Shown: positions 57,482-64,000 of the stretch, piece after piece
Layout: each line of letters begins with the position of its first letter
Numbering within the stretch: the first letter of the stretch is position 1
Source: Mesorhizobium sp. M8A.F.Ca.ET.218.01.1.1
GTDB taxonomy: Bacteria > Pseudomonadota > Alphaproteobacteria > Rhizobiales > Rhizobiaceae
Direction: 5' to 3'
Assembly (NCBI RefSeq): GCF_004791165.1
Contig: NZ_SRUZ01000003.1
Span: 620,001 to 684,000, forward strand
DNA: 64,000 nt
Notes under the pieces: generated by a model
Told to the model about the DNA's origin: nothing
Database searches by the model: none
What the model saw: the letters and a program-made list of their open reading frames with translations, nothing else
Position numbers and translations under genes: made by a program

Positions 57482-58693
57482 TTACGCCATCGCCTTCTGC
57501 AAATTCTCGTCGATCTTGTCGAGGAAGCCGGTGGTCGAGAGCCAGGGCTGATCGGGGCCGATCAAGAGCGACAGGTCCTTGGTCATGAAGCCGCTTTCGA
57601 CGGTCTGGATGCAGACCTTTTCCAGGGTCTCGGCAAAGCGCTTCAGTTCGGCATTGTCGTCGAGCTTGGCACGGTGCGCCAGGCCGCGCGTCCAGGCGAA
57701 GATCGAGGCGATCGAGTTGGTCGAGGTTTCCTCGCCCTTCTGGTGCTGGCGGTAGTGGCGGGTGACGGTGCCGTGCGCGGCTTCGGCTTCCACTGTCTTG
57801 CCGTCCGGCGTCATCAGCACCGAGGTCATCAGGCCGAGCGAGCCAAAACCCTGCGCCACCGTGTCGGACTGGACGTCGCCGTCATAGTTCTTGCAGGCCC
57901 AGACGTAGCCGCCCGACCATTTCAGGCTCGACGCCACCATGTCGTCGATCAGGCGGTGCTCGTACCACAGCTTCTTCGACTTGAACTCGGCTTCGAATTC
58001 ATGCTCGTAGACTTCCTGGAAGATGTCCTTGAAGCGGCCGTCATAGGCCTTGAGGATGGTGTTCTTGGTCGACAGGTAGACCGGATAGTTGCGCAACAGG
58101 CCGTAGTTCAGCGACGCCCGGGCGAATTCGCGGATCGACTCGTCGAGATTGTACATGGCCATGGCCACACCGGCGCCGGGCGCGTCGAACACGTCATGCT
58201 CGATCACCTGGCCGTCCTCGCCGACGAACTTGATCGTCAGCTTGCCCTTGCCGGGGAACCGGAAATCGGTGGCGCGGTACTGGTCGCCGAAGGCATGGCG
58301 GCCGACGATGATCGGCTTGGTCCAGCCGGGCACCAGGCGCGGCACGTTCTTCATGATGATCGGCTCGCGGAAGATGGTGCCGCCGAGAATGTTGCGGATG
58401 GTGCCGTTGGGCGACTTCCACATCTTCTTCAGCTTGAACTCCTCGACGCGCTGCTCGTCGGGGGTGATCGTCGCGCATTTCACGCCGACGCCGTATTTCT
58501 TAATGGCGTTGGCCGAATCGATGGTCACCTGGTCGTTGGTGGCGTCGCGGTGCTCGACGCCGAGATCGTAATAGTCGAGCTTGAGGTCGAGATAAGGGTG
58601 GATCAGCTTGTCCTTGATGAACTGCCAGATGATGCGGGTCATCTCGTCGCCGTCGAGTTCGACGACCGGGTTCGCCACCTTGATCTTCGTCAT
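57482..58693 (-). CDS. icd: NADP-dependent isocitrate dehydrogenase
   Basis: A 403-residue homodimeric enzyme of the eukaryote-like (type II) IDH group common in Rhizobiales. [20 protein letters not shown] is the typical start, substrate loop [20 protein letters not shown], metal-binding [20 protein letters not shown] and coenzyme region [20 protein letters not shown], where the His-Gly-Thr-Val-Thr-Arg block specifies NADP. It converts isocitrate to 2-oxoglutarate in the citric acid cycle and supplies NADPH. Strong terminator at its end. Confidence 0.98.
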   Translation of the reverse strand: MTKIKVANPVVELDGDEMTRIIWQFIKDKLIHPYLDLKLDYYDLGVEHRDATNDQVTIDSANAIKKYGVGVKCATITPDEQRVEEFKLKKMWKSPNGTIRNILGGTIFREPIIMKNVPRLVPGWTKPIIVGRHAFGDQYRATDFRFPGKGKLTIKFVGEDGQVIEHDVFDAPGAGVAMAMYNLDESIREFARASLNYGLLRNYPVYLSTKNTILKAYDGRFKDIFQEVYEHEFEAEFKSKKLWYEHRLIDDMVASSLKWSGGYVWACKNYDGDVQSDTVAQGFGSLGLMTSVLMTPDGKTVEAEAAHGTVTRHYRQHQKGEETSTNSIASIFAWTRGLAHRAKLDDNAELKRFAETLEKVCIQTVESGFMTKDLSLLIGPDQPWLSTTGFLDKIDENLQKAMA

Positions 58694-58906
58694 GGAAAGA
58701 ATGCCTCGTTGCTTCTGATGGAACGGCCATGCCGGTGTGGCGTGTAGCCGGGGGATGCGCCCGTATATCAAAGCGCTTTTGGCCGCGCAAACGCCGATCG
58801 GTCACGAATGTCAGCCATGACCGCGATCGTTTGCGAATGCTTCATTTTCGCGGCCGAATATGGCAGGGGACGCTGAAATGCCGCAAACAGCAGTTCATTG
58901 ACAATC

Positions 58907-59827
58907 ATGCCCGACGCCAAAGATCCATACAGCACCGCAGCCGCCGGCCCGGCGATCATCCTCGTCGAGCCGCAGCTCGGCGAGAATATCGGCATGGTCG
59001 CCCGCGCCATGGCCAATTTCGGACTTTCCGAGCTGCGCCTGGTCAATCCGCGCGACGGCTGGCCGAGCGAGAAGGCGCGTGCCGCCGCCAGCCGCGCCGA
59101 TCATGTCATCGACGCGGTCAAAGTGTTCGACGATCTGGCGTCGGCGCTTGCCGATCTGAACTTCGTTTTCGCCACCACGGCCAGGCAGCGCGACGGCTTC
59201 AAATCCGTGCGCGGCCCGGTCGAGGCGGGCAGGGTGCTCCGTGCCCGTCACGGAATGGGGCAGCGCACCGGCATATTGTTCGGCCGTGAGCGCTTCGGTC
59301 TCTACAATGACGAGGTCGGCCTTGCCGACGAGATCGTCACCTTTCCGGTCGATCCCGATTTCTCTTCGCTCAACATCGCCCAGGCCGCGCTGCTGATGTC
59401 CTATGAGTGGATGAAGTCGGGTCTGGAGGACGAGACCAAGACCAATTTCTCCGGCCCGGACATGAAGCCGGCCAGCAAAGAGGAATTGCACGGCCTGTTC
59501 GCTTATCTGGAGGGCGCATTGGAAGCGCGCGGCTATTTCCGACCGGCGCCGAAGAAACCGAAAATGGTCGACAATCTGCGCGCCGTGCTGACGCGGCCCG
59601 GCTTCGCCGAACCGGAGCTCAAGGTGTTGCGCGGCATCATCTCGTCGCTGGACAGGTTCTCGCCGGCCATGCCGCGCGGCGACGGCTCTCCGGGCGACGA
59701 TCCCCGGCGATTGCCGGCGGCGGCCGCGCGTGCTCGCAAGGTGGATGCGGCTGATCAACTCCCCGACGCCAATGGCGACGATACCGACACGCCGCCGCTG
59801 GGCGGCAAGGGAACAGACAATGACTGA
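58907..59827 (+). CDS. trmJ: tRNA/rRNA methyltransferase of the SpoU family, TrmJ-like
   Basis: A 306-residue SPOUT-class enzyme. [25 protein letters not shown] is cut here to its sense: motif 1 (Asn-Ile-Gly...Arg), then [18 protein letters not shown] (motif 2, Gly-x-Glu-x-x-Gly-Leu) and the knot-forming [17 protein letters not shown] (motif 3, Ser-Leu-Asn). TrmJ makes 2'-O-methyl at position 32 of tRNA. C-terminal extension rich in Pro/Asp is poorly conserved. ATG at 58907 chosen; TTG at 58898 also possible. Its stop overlaps murI by 8 bases. Confidence 0.9.
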   Translation: MPDAKDPYSTAAAGPAIILVEPQLGENIGMVARAMANFGLSELRLVNPRDGWPSEKARAAASRADHVIDAVKVFDDLASALADLNFVFATTARQRDGFKSVRGPVEAGRVLRARHGMGQRTGILFGRERFGLYNDEVGLADEIVTFPVDPDFSSLNIAQAALLMSYEWMKSGLEDETKTNFSGPDMKPASKEELHGLFAYLEGALEARGYFRPAPKKPKMVDNLRAVLTRPGFAEPELKVLRGIISSLDRFSPAMPRGDGSPGDDPRRLPAAAARARKVDAADQLPDANGDDTDTPPLGGKGTDND

Positions 59828-60608
59828 CCAGCCGATCCTGATGTTCGATTCCGGCGTCGGCGGGCTCACCGTGCTGCGCGAGGCGCGCGTCCTGATGCCC
59901 GACCGGCGCTTCATCTATGTCGCCGACGATGCCGCTTTTCCCTTTGGCGCCTGGGAAGAGCCGGCACTGCGGACCCATATACTGGAGCTGTTCGCCAAAT
60001 TGCTCGACCGCTTCGCGCCGGCGATTTCGGTCATCGCCTGCAACACCGCCTCGACGCTGGTGATCGACGCGCTGCGTGAAAGATTTCCTGGCCATCCCTT
60101 CGTCGGCACCGTGCCTGCGGTCAAGCCGGCGGCCGAGCGCACGCGCTCGGGCCTGGTCTCGGTGCTGGCGACGCCAGGCACGGTGAAGCGGCAATACACG
60201 CGCGACCTGATCAGCAAATGGGCACAGAAATGCCATGTCCGCCTGGTCGGCAGCGACAGGCTGGCGGGCCTGTCCGAAGCCTATATGCGCGAGGGCTTCG
60301 TCGACGAGGAGGCCGTACGCGCCGAGATCGCGCCATGCTTCATCGAGCGCGACGGCATGCGCACCGACATCGTCGTGCTGGCCTGCACGCACTATCCCTT
60401 TCTGGTCAATCGCATGCGCAAGACCGCGCCCTGGCCGGTCGACTGGATCGATCCGGCCGAAGCGATCGCACGGCGAGCCCTCTCGCTGCTGCCGCCCATC
60501 GATGGAGCGCTGCCGCAAGGCGAACCCGATATAGCGGTGTTCACCTCGGGCAAGGCGGATTTCGCCGTCAGCCGCCTGATGCAGGGCTTTGGACTGACCG
60601 TGCGCTAG
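59820..60608 (+). CDS. murI: Glutamate racemase
   Basis: A 262-residue MurI. First catalytic Cys in [15 protein letters not shown], second in [15 protein letters not shown], substrate-binding [14 protein letters not shown] and the conserved Asp/Ser near the start. It makes D-glutamate for peptidoglycan. The ATG lies inside the end of trmJ, so translation is coupled. It converges with the RNB gene with 21 bases between. Confidence 0.96.
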   Translation: MTDQPILMFDSGVGGLTVLREARVLMPDRRFIYVADDAAFPFGAWEEPALRTHILELFAKLLDRFAPAISVIACNTASTLVIDALRERFPGHPFVGTVPAVKPAAERTRSGLVSVLATPGTVKRQYTRDLISKWAQKCHVRLVGSDRLAGLSEAYMREGFVDEEAVRAEIAPCFIERDGMRTDIVVLACTHYPFLVNRMRKTAPWPVDWIDPAEAIARRALSLLPPIDGALPQGEPDIAVFTSGKADFAVSRLMQGFGLTVR

Positions 60609-60629
60609 ACAGTGGGCAACGTCTGCCTG

Positions 60630-62012
60630 TCAAACAGGTTCGAAGACGATGCTGCGTTGATCCGGATCAGCCAGGACCAGCCTTAGCTTCAGATCTTCGC
60701 CCTGTCTGAGCCCCGAGGCTTTTACGTTTGCAACGACAGGCATGTCGGCAAGCTGAACGCGCACGCCATGGTCGACGACGTCGGTGACGACGGCTTTGAA
60801 CGTCTCACCCTCGCGCCCCTCCAGCATGACCGCCTCGGCAAGGTCGATGGCCGCGTGGTTGATCAGCGAAGCGCGGCTATCGGCACGTCCCATCGCCTTC
60901 GGCAACCTGGCGAACGCGTCGGTGACAGCCTGGGGCACGGGCTGGCCGTTGGCGATCGCCAGCGCGCAGCGCACGACATAGCGATCGGCAAGTCGCCTGA
61001 GTGGCGCTGTCGCATGGGCATAGGTGGCGGCCATGGCCTCATGCCAGGGGACAACGCCGTCCTGATAGGGCTGGTAGGACGCGCCGGGGCTTGCATGGCG
61101 GATTTCCAGCATCAACGCTGCTTGTCGCGGATCGGTGGGATCGAGGGTTCGCTGATAGTCTCGCAAACCGGTGGAGGCCGGCCAGGACAGTCCGAGAGCC
61201 TGTGCCGCGTTGCGCAGTCTTTGAACCTTGAACGCATCCGGCCCCGACATCACCCGGAACAAACCGGTGTGATGCGCAAGCATGGCATCGGCAATCGCCA
61301 TGTTGGCGGCCAGCGAAAGCGCGGCATTGTCCTGCTCGGATTGCAGCAGCGGTCTGAACGAAAGCCGGTATGTGCCATCGGCGAGCCTTTCCACCTCCTG
61401 CTCGGGTGGATCGACGCGGGAAGCCCCGCGACGCTTTTCGTTCATTGCCATGCGCCGCGCCATTTCGGCAAAGCCGGCCGGAACGTCGGAAGCCTTCACG
61501 CTGTCATAGGCGAGCTTGGCGCGGCTTTGAATGATTGCCCGCTCCGCGCCGTCCAGCTTCGTCGCACCATCCTGCGCAACCCGAACCGTGAAGATGACAG
61601 CTGGACGCGGTCCATCAGGCAACAGGCTTGCCGCACCCTCGGCAATCACCGGCGGGTAGAGCCCGGCCTTGCCGTCCGGCAAGTAAAGTGTCTCGCCCCG
61701 CGTCCAGGCTTCGAGATCCACCGTGTCGCCGTCCTCGACGAACCAGGCCACGTCGGCAATGGCATAATGCAGCAGAAGATCACTGCCGCTCGCCTCGATC
61801 GAGAATGCTTGATCAAGATCGGTGGAGGCAGCCGGGTCGAGCGTGACAAAGGGCATCGCCCTTCGATCGGCATGCTGGTCGGGCACACGTTTGGCCGCCG
61901 CATCCGCTGCGGCAACGACATCAGCCGGAAATCCATCCGGCACGTGCAATTCGGTGCGGATTTTCGCCAGGCCAGTGGAGAGAGCCTGTGAGGGATCGGT
62001 CAGAGATTTCAT
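60630..62012 (-). CDS. Short RNB-domain exoribonuclease
   Basis: A 460-residue RNB protein without the cold-shock domains found in RNase II/R and with only a short, S1-like C-terminal segment (FKAVVTDVVDHGVRVQLAD). Active-site motif FVTLDPAASTDLDQAF keeps three of the four Asp (59, 65, 67) at RNase II spacing; the fourth is Gln68. The DLDQA form is, to my knowledge, usual in this short subfamily. THATAPLRRLADRYV-type block is present (ATYAHATAPLRRLADRYV). Likely degrades single-stranded RNA; activity level is open because of the Gln. Confidence 0.9.
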   Translation of the reverse strand: MKSLTDPSQALSTGLAKIRTELHVPDGFPADVVAAADAAAKRVPDQHADRRAMPFVTLDPAASTDLDQAFSIEASGSDLLLHYAIADVAWFVEDGDTVDLEAWTRGETLYLPDGKAGLYPPVIAEGAASLLPDGPRPAVIFTVRVAQDGATKLDGAERAIIQSRAKLAYDSVKASDVPAGFAEMARRMAMNEKRRGASRVDPPEQEVERLADGTYRLSFRPLLQSEQDNAALSLAANMAIADAMLAHHTGLFRVMSGPDAFKVQRLRNAAQALGLSWPASTGLRDYQRTLDPTDPRQAALMLEIRHASPGASYQPYQDGVVPWHEAMAATYAHATAPLRRLADRYVVRCALAIANGQPVPQAVTDAFARLPKAMGRADSRASLINHAAIDLAEAVMLEGREGETFKAVVTDVVDHGVRVQLADMPVVANVKASGLRQGEDLKLRLVLADPDQRSIVFEPV

Positions 62013-62172
62013 TCAGCCGTCCTACACTGGGGTTCCGGACACGGGAAGGCTGCCAACGAAAATCGCCAAGGGCGGCCACCGGCTGGCGCCGAGCGGATCG
62101 GGAATGAGCCATTGGCGCTGGAACCGCCGCCGAAGCGCGGCGTTTCTCCTGACAGCAAAAGGAGACCTCGCC

Positions 62173-62355
62173 ATGCCAGCCACCTCGAAAGCCCAGCAGA
62201 AGGCCGCCGGCGCCGCACTCTCCGCCAAGCGCGGCGAGACCAAGAAAAGCGAGCTCAAAGGCGCTTCCAAGGGCATGTACGAATCGATGAATGAAAAGCA
62301 GCTCGAGGAATTCGCCGAGACGAAGCGCAAGGGTCTACCGGAGAAAAAATCCTAG
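62173..62355 (+). CDS. DUF3008 family small protein
   Basis: A 60-residue basic protein, MPATSKAQQKAAGAALSAKR then LKGASKGMYESMNEKQLEEF and a closing KGLPEKKS, which is the full DUF3008 family pattern. AGGAG lies nine bases before the ATG. The family is common in Rhizobiales; function unknown. Highly charged and Ala/Lys rich, perhaps nucleic-acid binding or stress related, but that is a guess. Confidence 0.88.
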   Translation: MPATSKAQQKAAGAALSAKRGETKKSELKGASKGMYESMNEKQLEEFAETKRKGLPEKKS

Positions 62356-62760
62356 GCTTGAGCGCTTCGAGCCCGACTACCTTGGAATGAAAAAGGGCCA
62401 GCGACATGCGCTGCCCGTGGGATTGTTGTGCGGAACAGCCTACCAGCGGTGGCAGTGCCGTATTCTCTCGACGATCAGCCTGCGATGACCATGCCGCCAC
62501 ACCACCTCTCTTTTTGACGATGACCCGGCAGACCTGCCTATGGCCGTGCCAATGGCGCCATGGCCGGTTCCGGGACGAGCACCATCAACCCTGCAAGCAC
62601 CGCGGCACCTGCCAGGGTAGGAGGAACTTCTTCATGCAATCAGGCTCTCTAGCTCCAGTCCCTTCCTGGTACCGCTGGCGCAAAACCTCCCGCCACATCC
62701 GGCATCGCATCAACGCCTTGAACGCTATACTGTTTGCGCCGCGCCGCGCCACTCACGAAC

Positions 62761-62788
62761 TTGACATCGGTTAAATCTCGGTTTAATC
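62761..62788 (+). promoter_or_regulatory. Candidate promoter of rpsD
   Basis: Perfect -35 TTGACA at 62761-62766 and TTTAAT at 62782-62787 (15-base spacer) or TTAATC at 62783-62788 (16-base spacer). A start near 62795 would give a 215-nucleotide leader. Confidence 0.45.
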
Positions 62789-62962
62789 AGCCGCCAACGC
62801 CGGGCAGCGATGTCCGGTGTTTGTTTTGTATACGCAAGATCTGTCACGATAGCTGTTTCCGATCTTGTTTGAACTGACGTGTCCCGTGGGTTTTCCGCCG
62901 CGTTGCGTGGGAAAATCCTGTCAGGTCTCGAAAACGGAGGCCAGAGGAGGGCGCGTTTCCTT

Positions 62963-62993
62963 CACCCGGACCATGAGGTGCCGGGTGTGTCGT
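62963..62993 (+). other. Hairpin with T-rich tail in the rpsD leader
   Basis: Seven-base-pair stem CACCCGG / CCGGGTG with an 11-base loop followed by TGTCGTTTT, ending 20 bases before the rpsD start. It may be an attenuator or S4 autoregulatory site. Confidence 0.4.
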
Positions 62994-63010
62994 TTTGAAA
63001 AGGGAATGCG

Positions 63011-63628
63011 ATGAGCAAGCGCGAATCCGCGAAATACAAGATCGACCGCCGTCTCGGCGAAAATATCTGGGGCCGCCCGAAGTCCCCGGTCAACAAGCGT
63101 GAATACGGCCCCGGCCAGCATGGCCAGCGCCGCAAGGGCAAGCTTTCCGACTTCGGCCTGCAGCTGCGCGCCAAGCAAAAGCTGAAGGGTCACTATGGCG
63201 ACGTTTCGGAAAAGCAGTTCCGCAAGGTCTATGAAGAGGCCGATCGCCGCAAGGGCGACACCTCCGAGAACCTGATCGGCCTGCTCGAGTCGCGTCTGGA
63301 CGCGGTCGTCTACCGCGCCAAGTTCGTGCCGACCATCTTCGCCGCCCGCCAGTTCGTCAACCACGGCCACGTCAACGTCAACGGCAAGCGCGTCAACATC
63401 GGCTCGTACCGCTGCAAGCCGGGCGATGTCGTCGAAGTGCGCGAAAAGTCCAAGCAGCTGGTCATCGTCCTCGAATCGGTGGGCCTCGCCGAGCGCGACG
63501 TGCCGGACTACATCGAAGCCGATCACAACAAGATGGTCGCGACCTTCTCGCGCATCCCCGGCCTCGCGGACGTTCCGTTCGCCGTGCAGATGGAACCGAA
63601 CCTGGTCGTCGAATTCTATTCGCGCTAA
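63011..63628 (+). CDS. rpsD: 30S ribosomal protein S4
   Basis: A 205-residue S4. N-terminal [40 protein letters not shown], and the S4 RNA-binding domain [20 protein letters not shown] with [20 protein letters not shown]. It nucleates 30S assembly on 16S rRNA. The zinc-binding cysteines of some S4 proteins are absent, as usual for alphaproteobacteria. AAGGGA precedes the ATG. Stand-alone gene with its own terminator, separate from the large ribosomal operons. Confidence 0.99.
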   Translation: MSKRESAKYKIDRRLGENIWGRPKSPVNKREYGPGQHGQRRKGKLSDFGLQLRAKQKLKGHYGDVSEKQFRKVYEEADRRKGDTSENLIGLLESRLDAVVYRAKFVPTIFAARQFVNHGHVNVNGKRVNIGSYRCKPGDVVEVREKSKQLVIVLESVGLAERDVPDYIEADHNKMVATFSRIPGLADVPFAVQMEPNLVVEFYSR

Positions 63629-63652
63629 GCGAACGTCTTTCTGCGATATCGG

Positions 63653-63679
63653 AAAGGCCGCCTTCGAGGCGGCCTTTTT
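63653..63679 (+). terminator. Rho-independent terminator after rpsD
   Basis: Ten-base-pair stem AAAGGCCGCC / GGCGGCCTTT with a TTCGA loop and T run, 24 bases after the stop. Confidence 0.9.
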
Positions 63680-63762
63680 GTTTCGGGCATCCGCTTTGCC
63701 GTTTCGATTTTGCGGCCGATGCGCTAATCCGGGCGGAAGTCACATTCAGGGGCCGCCGTGCC

Positions 63763-64000
63763 ATGAACATGCAGCCAGACATCGAAACGCTTGAACCAGC
63801 CGCCGAAGGCGGCTCCCATCCGCTGTTCGCCGAGGTGCCGTCGTCGGTCGAGTTCAACAAATTGCGCAAGCGGCTGCTGCGGCAGACCCGCCAGGCGATC
63901 GAGGACTTTTCGATGGTGAAGCCCGGCGAGCGCTGGCTGGTGGCGCTGTCGGGCGGCAAGGATTCTTACGGTCTGCTCGCCTTGCTGCTCGACATGAAAT
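63763..64000 (+). CDS. ttcA: tRNA 2-thiocytidine(32) synthetase TtcA, N-terminal part
   Basis: The first 79 residues are in the window; the gene runs off the right edge. PP-loop [17 protein letters not shown], preceded by [19 protein letters not shown], is the TtcA N-terminus. TtcA uses ATP and an Fe-S cluster to thiolate cytidine 32 in tRNAs, so it is a client of the Suf machinery. Start ATG 63763; ATG 63769 is a near alternative. Confidence 0.93.
   Translation, partial: MNMQPDIETLEPAAEGGSHPLFAEVPSSVEFNKLRKRLLRQTRQAIEDFSMVKPGERWLVALSGGKDSYGLLALLLDMK

Larger units (their letters stand above)
62356..63010. other. Long leader and intergenic region before rpsD
   Basis: About 655 bases without a convincing gene. 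The first 400 contain no features I can name. The last 250 carry the rpsD promoter candidate and two hairpins: CAAGATC / GATCTTG at 62835-62867 followed by TTT, and CACCCGG / CCGGGTG at 62963-62987 followed by TGTCGTTTT, just before the ribosome site. Confidence 0.5.

Noticed and set aside
56774-58747. 657-codon plus-strand frame over gst and icd
   Set aside because: Antisense to two well-supported genes and contains no motifs.
62406-62774. 122-codon frame upstream of rpsD
   Set aside because: Cys/His/Arg-rich noise without ribosome site; runs into the rpsD promoter.

Overview
The window is high-GC DNA from an alphaproteobacterium of the order Rhizobiales, most likely Mesorhizobium or a close Phyllobacteriaceae relative. 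Reasons: the clpP-clpX-lon-hupB block, the rhizobial suf order sufS2-B-C-D-S-T-A, recA next to alaS, two sugar ABC transporter loci with ROK and FucU partners, a RIME-like palindromic repeat, and an Irr-type iron box. It is essentially chromosomal housekeeping DNA mixed with catabolic and cell-envelope loci. I see no insertion sequence, prophage, plasmid replication gene, rRNA or CRISPR array.

Layout. 1-4.7 kb: end of metY, a cupin, a lipoprotein-like gene, a cytochrome P450 divergent from a frameshifted sarcosine-oxidase-like flavoprotein, and a periplasmic repeat protein. 4.9-10.5 kb: protein quality control and nucleoid genes clpP, clpX, lon and hupB, with a good RpoH-type promoter before clpP and clear terminators. 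10.5-19.6 kb: a sugar locus with an aldo/keto reductase, a HxlB-like SIS protein, a creatininase-family hydrolase, a CUT1 ABC transporter, a FucU mutarotase and a ribokinase-family kinase. 19.7-24.2 kb: a secreted two-repeat Cys protein, tRNA-Asp(GTC), tRNA-Val(TAC), and a compact type III polyketide synthase / methyltransferase / flavoprotein operon whose composition recalls srsABC phenolic-lipid clusters.

24.2-29.2 kb: a ROK-regulated CUT2 sugar ABC operon ending in a short-chain dehydrogenase. 29.4-41.9 kb: envelope and lipid genes (M23 peptidase, fatty-acid-hydroxylase-like protein overlapping a GNAT acyltransferase, a 1,126-residue AsmA-like protein, an ArnT/Rgt-type glycosyltransferase with a PAP2 phosphatase) plus bcp, tyrS and an alpha/beta hydrolase. 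42-49.3 kb: the suf iron-sulfur assembly operon with an Irr/ICE-like operator at its promoter. 49.1-53.7 kb: a GFA-family gene with a likely C-terminal frameshift, a TfoX-N protein, a RIME-like element, psuK-psuG for pseudouridine breakdown, and recA. 54-64 kb: alaS, a GST, icd, trmJ-murI, a short RNB exonuclease, a DUF3008 protein, a long leader with rpsD, and the start of ttcA.

How the parts work together: three catabolic units (CUT1/FucU, ROK/CUT2, psuKG) import or recycle sugars; the envelope block probably tailors lipid A or other membrane lipids; the suf operon supplies Fe-S clusters under iron control. The most novel-looking item is the type III PKS operon. Two separate single-base frameshifts could be real mutations or base-call errors.
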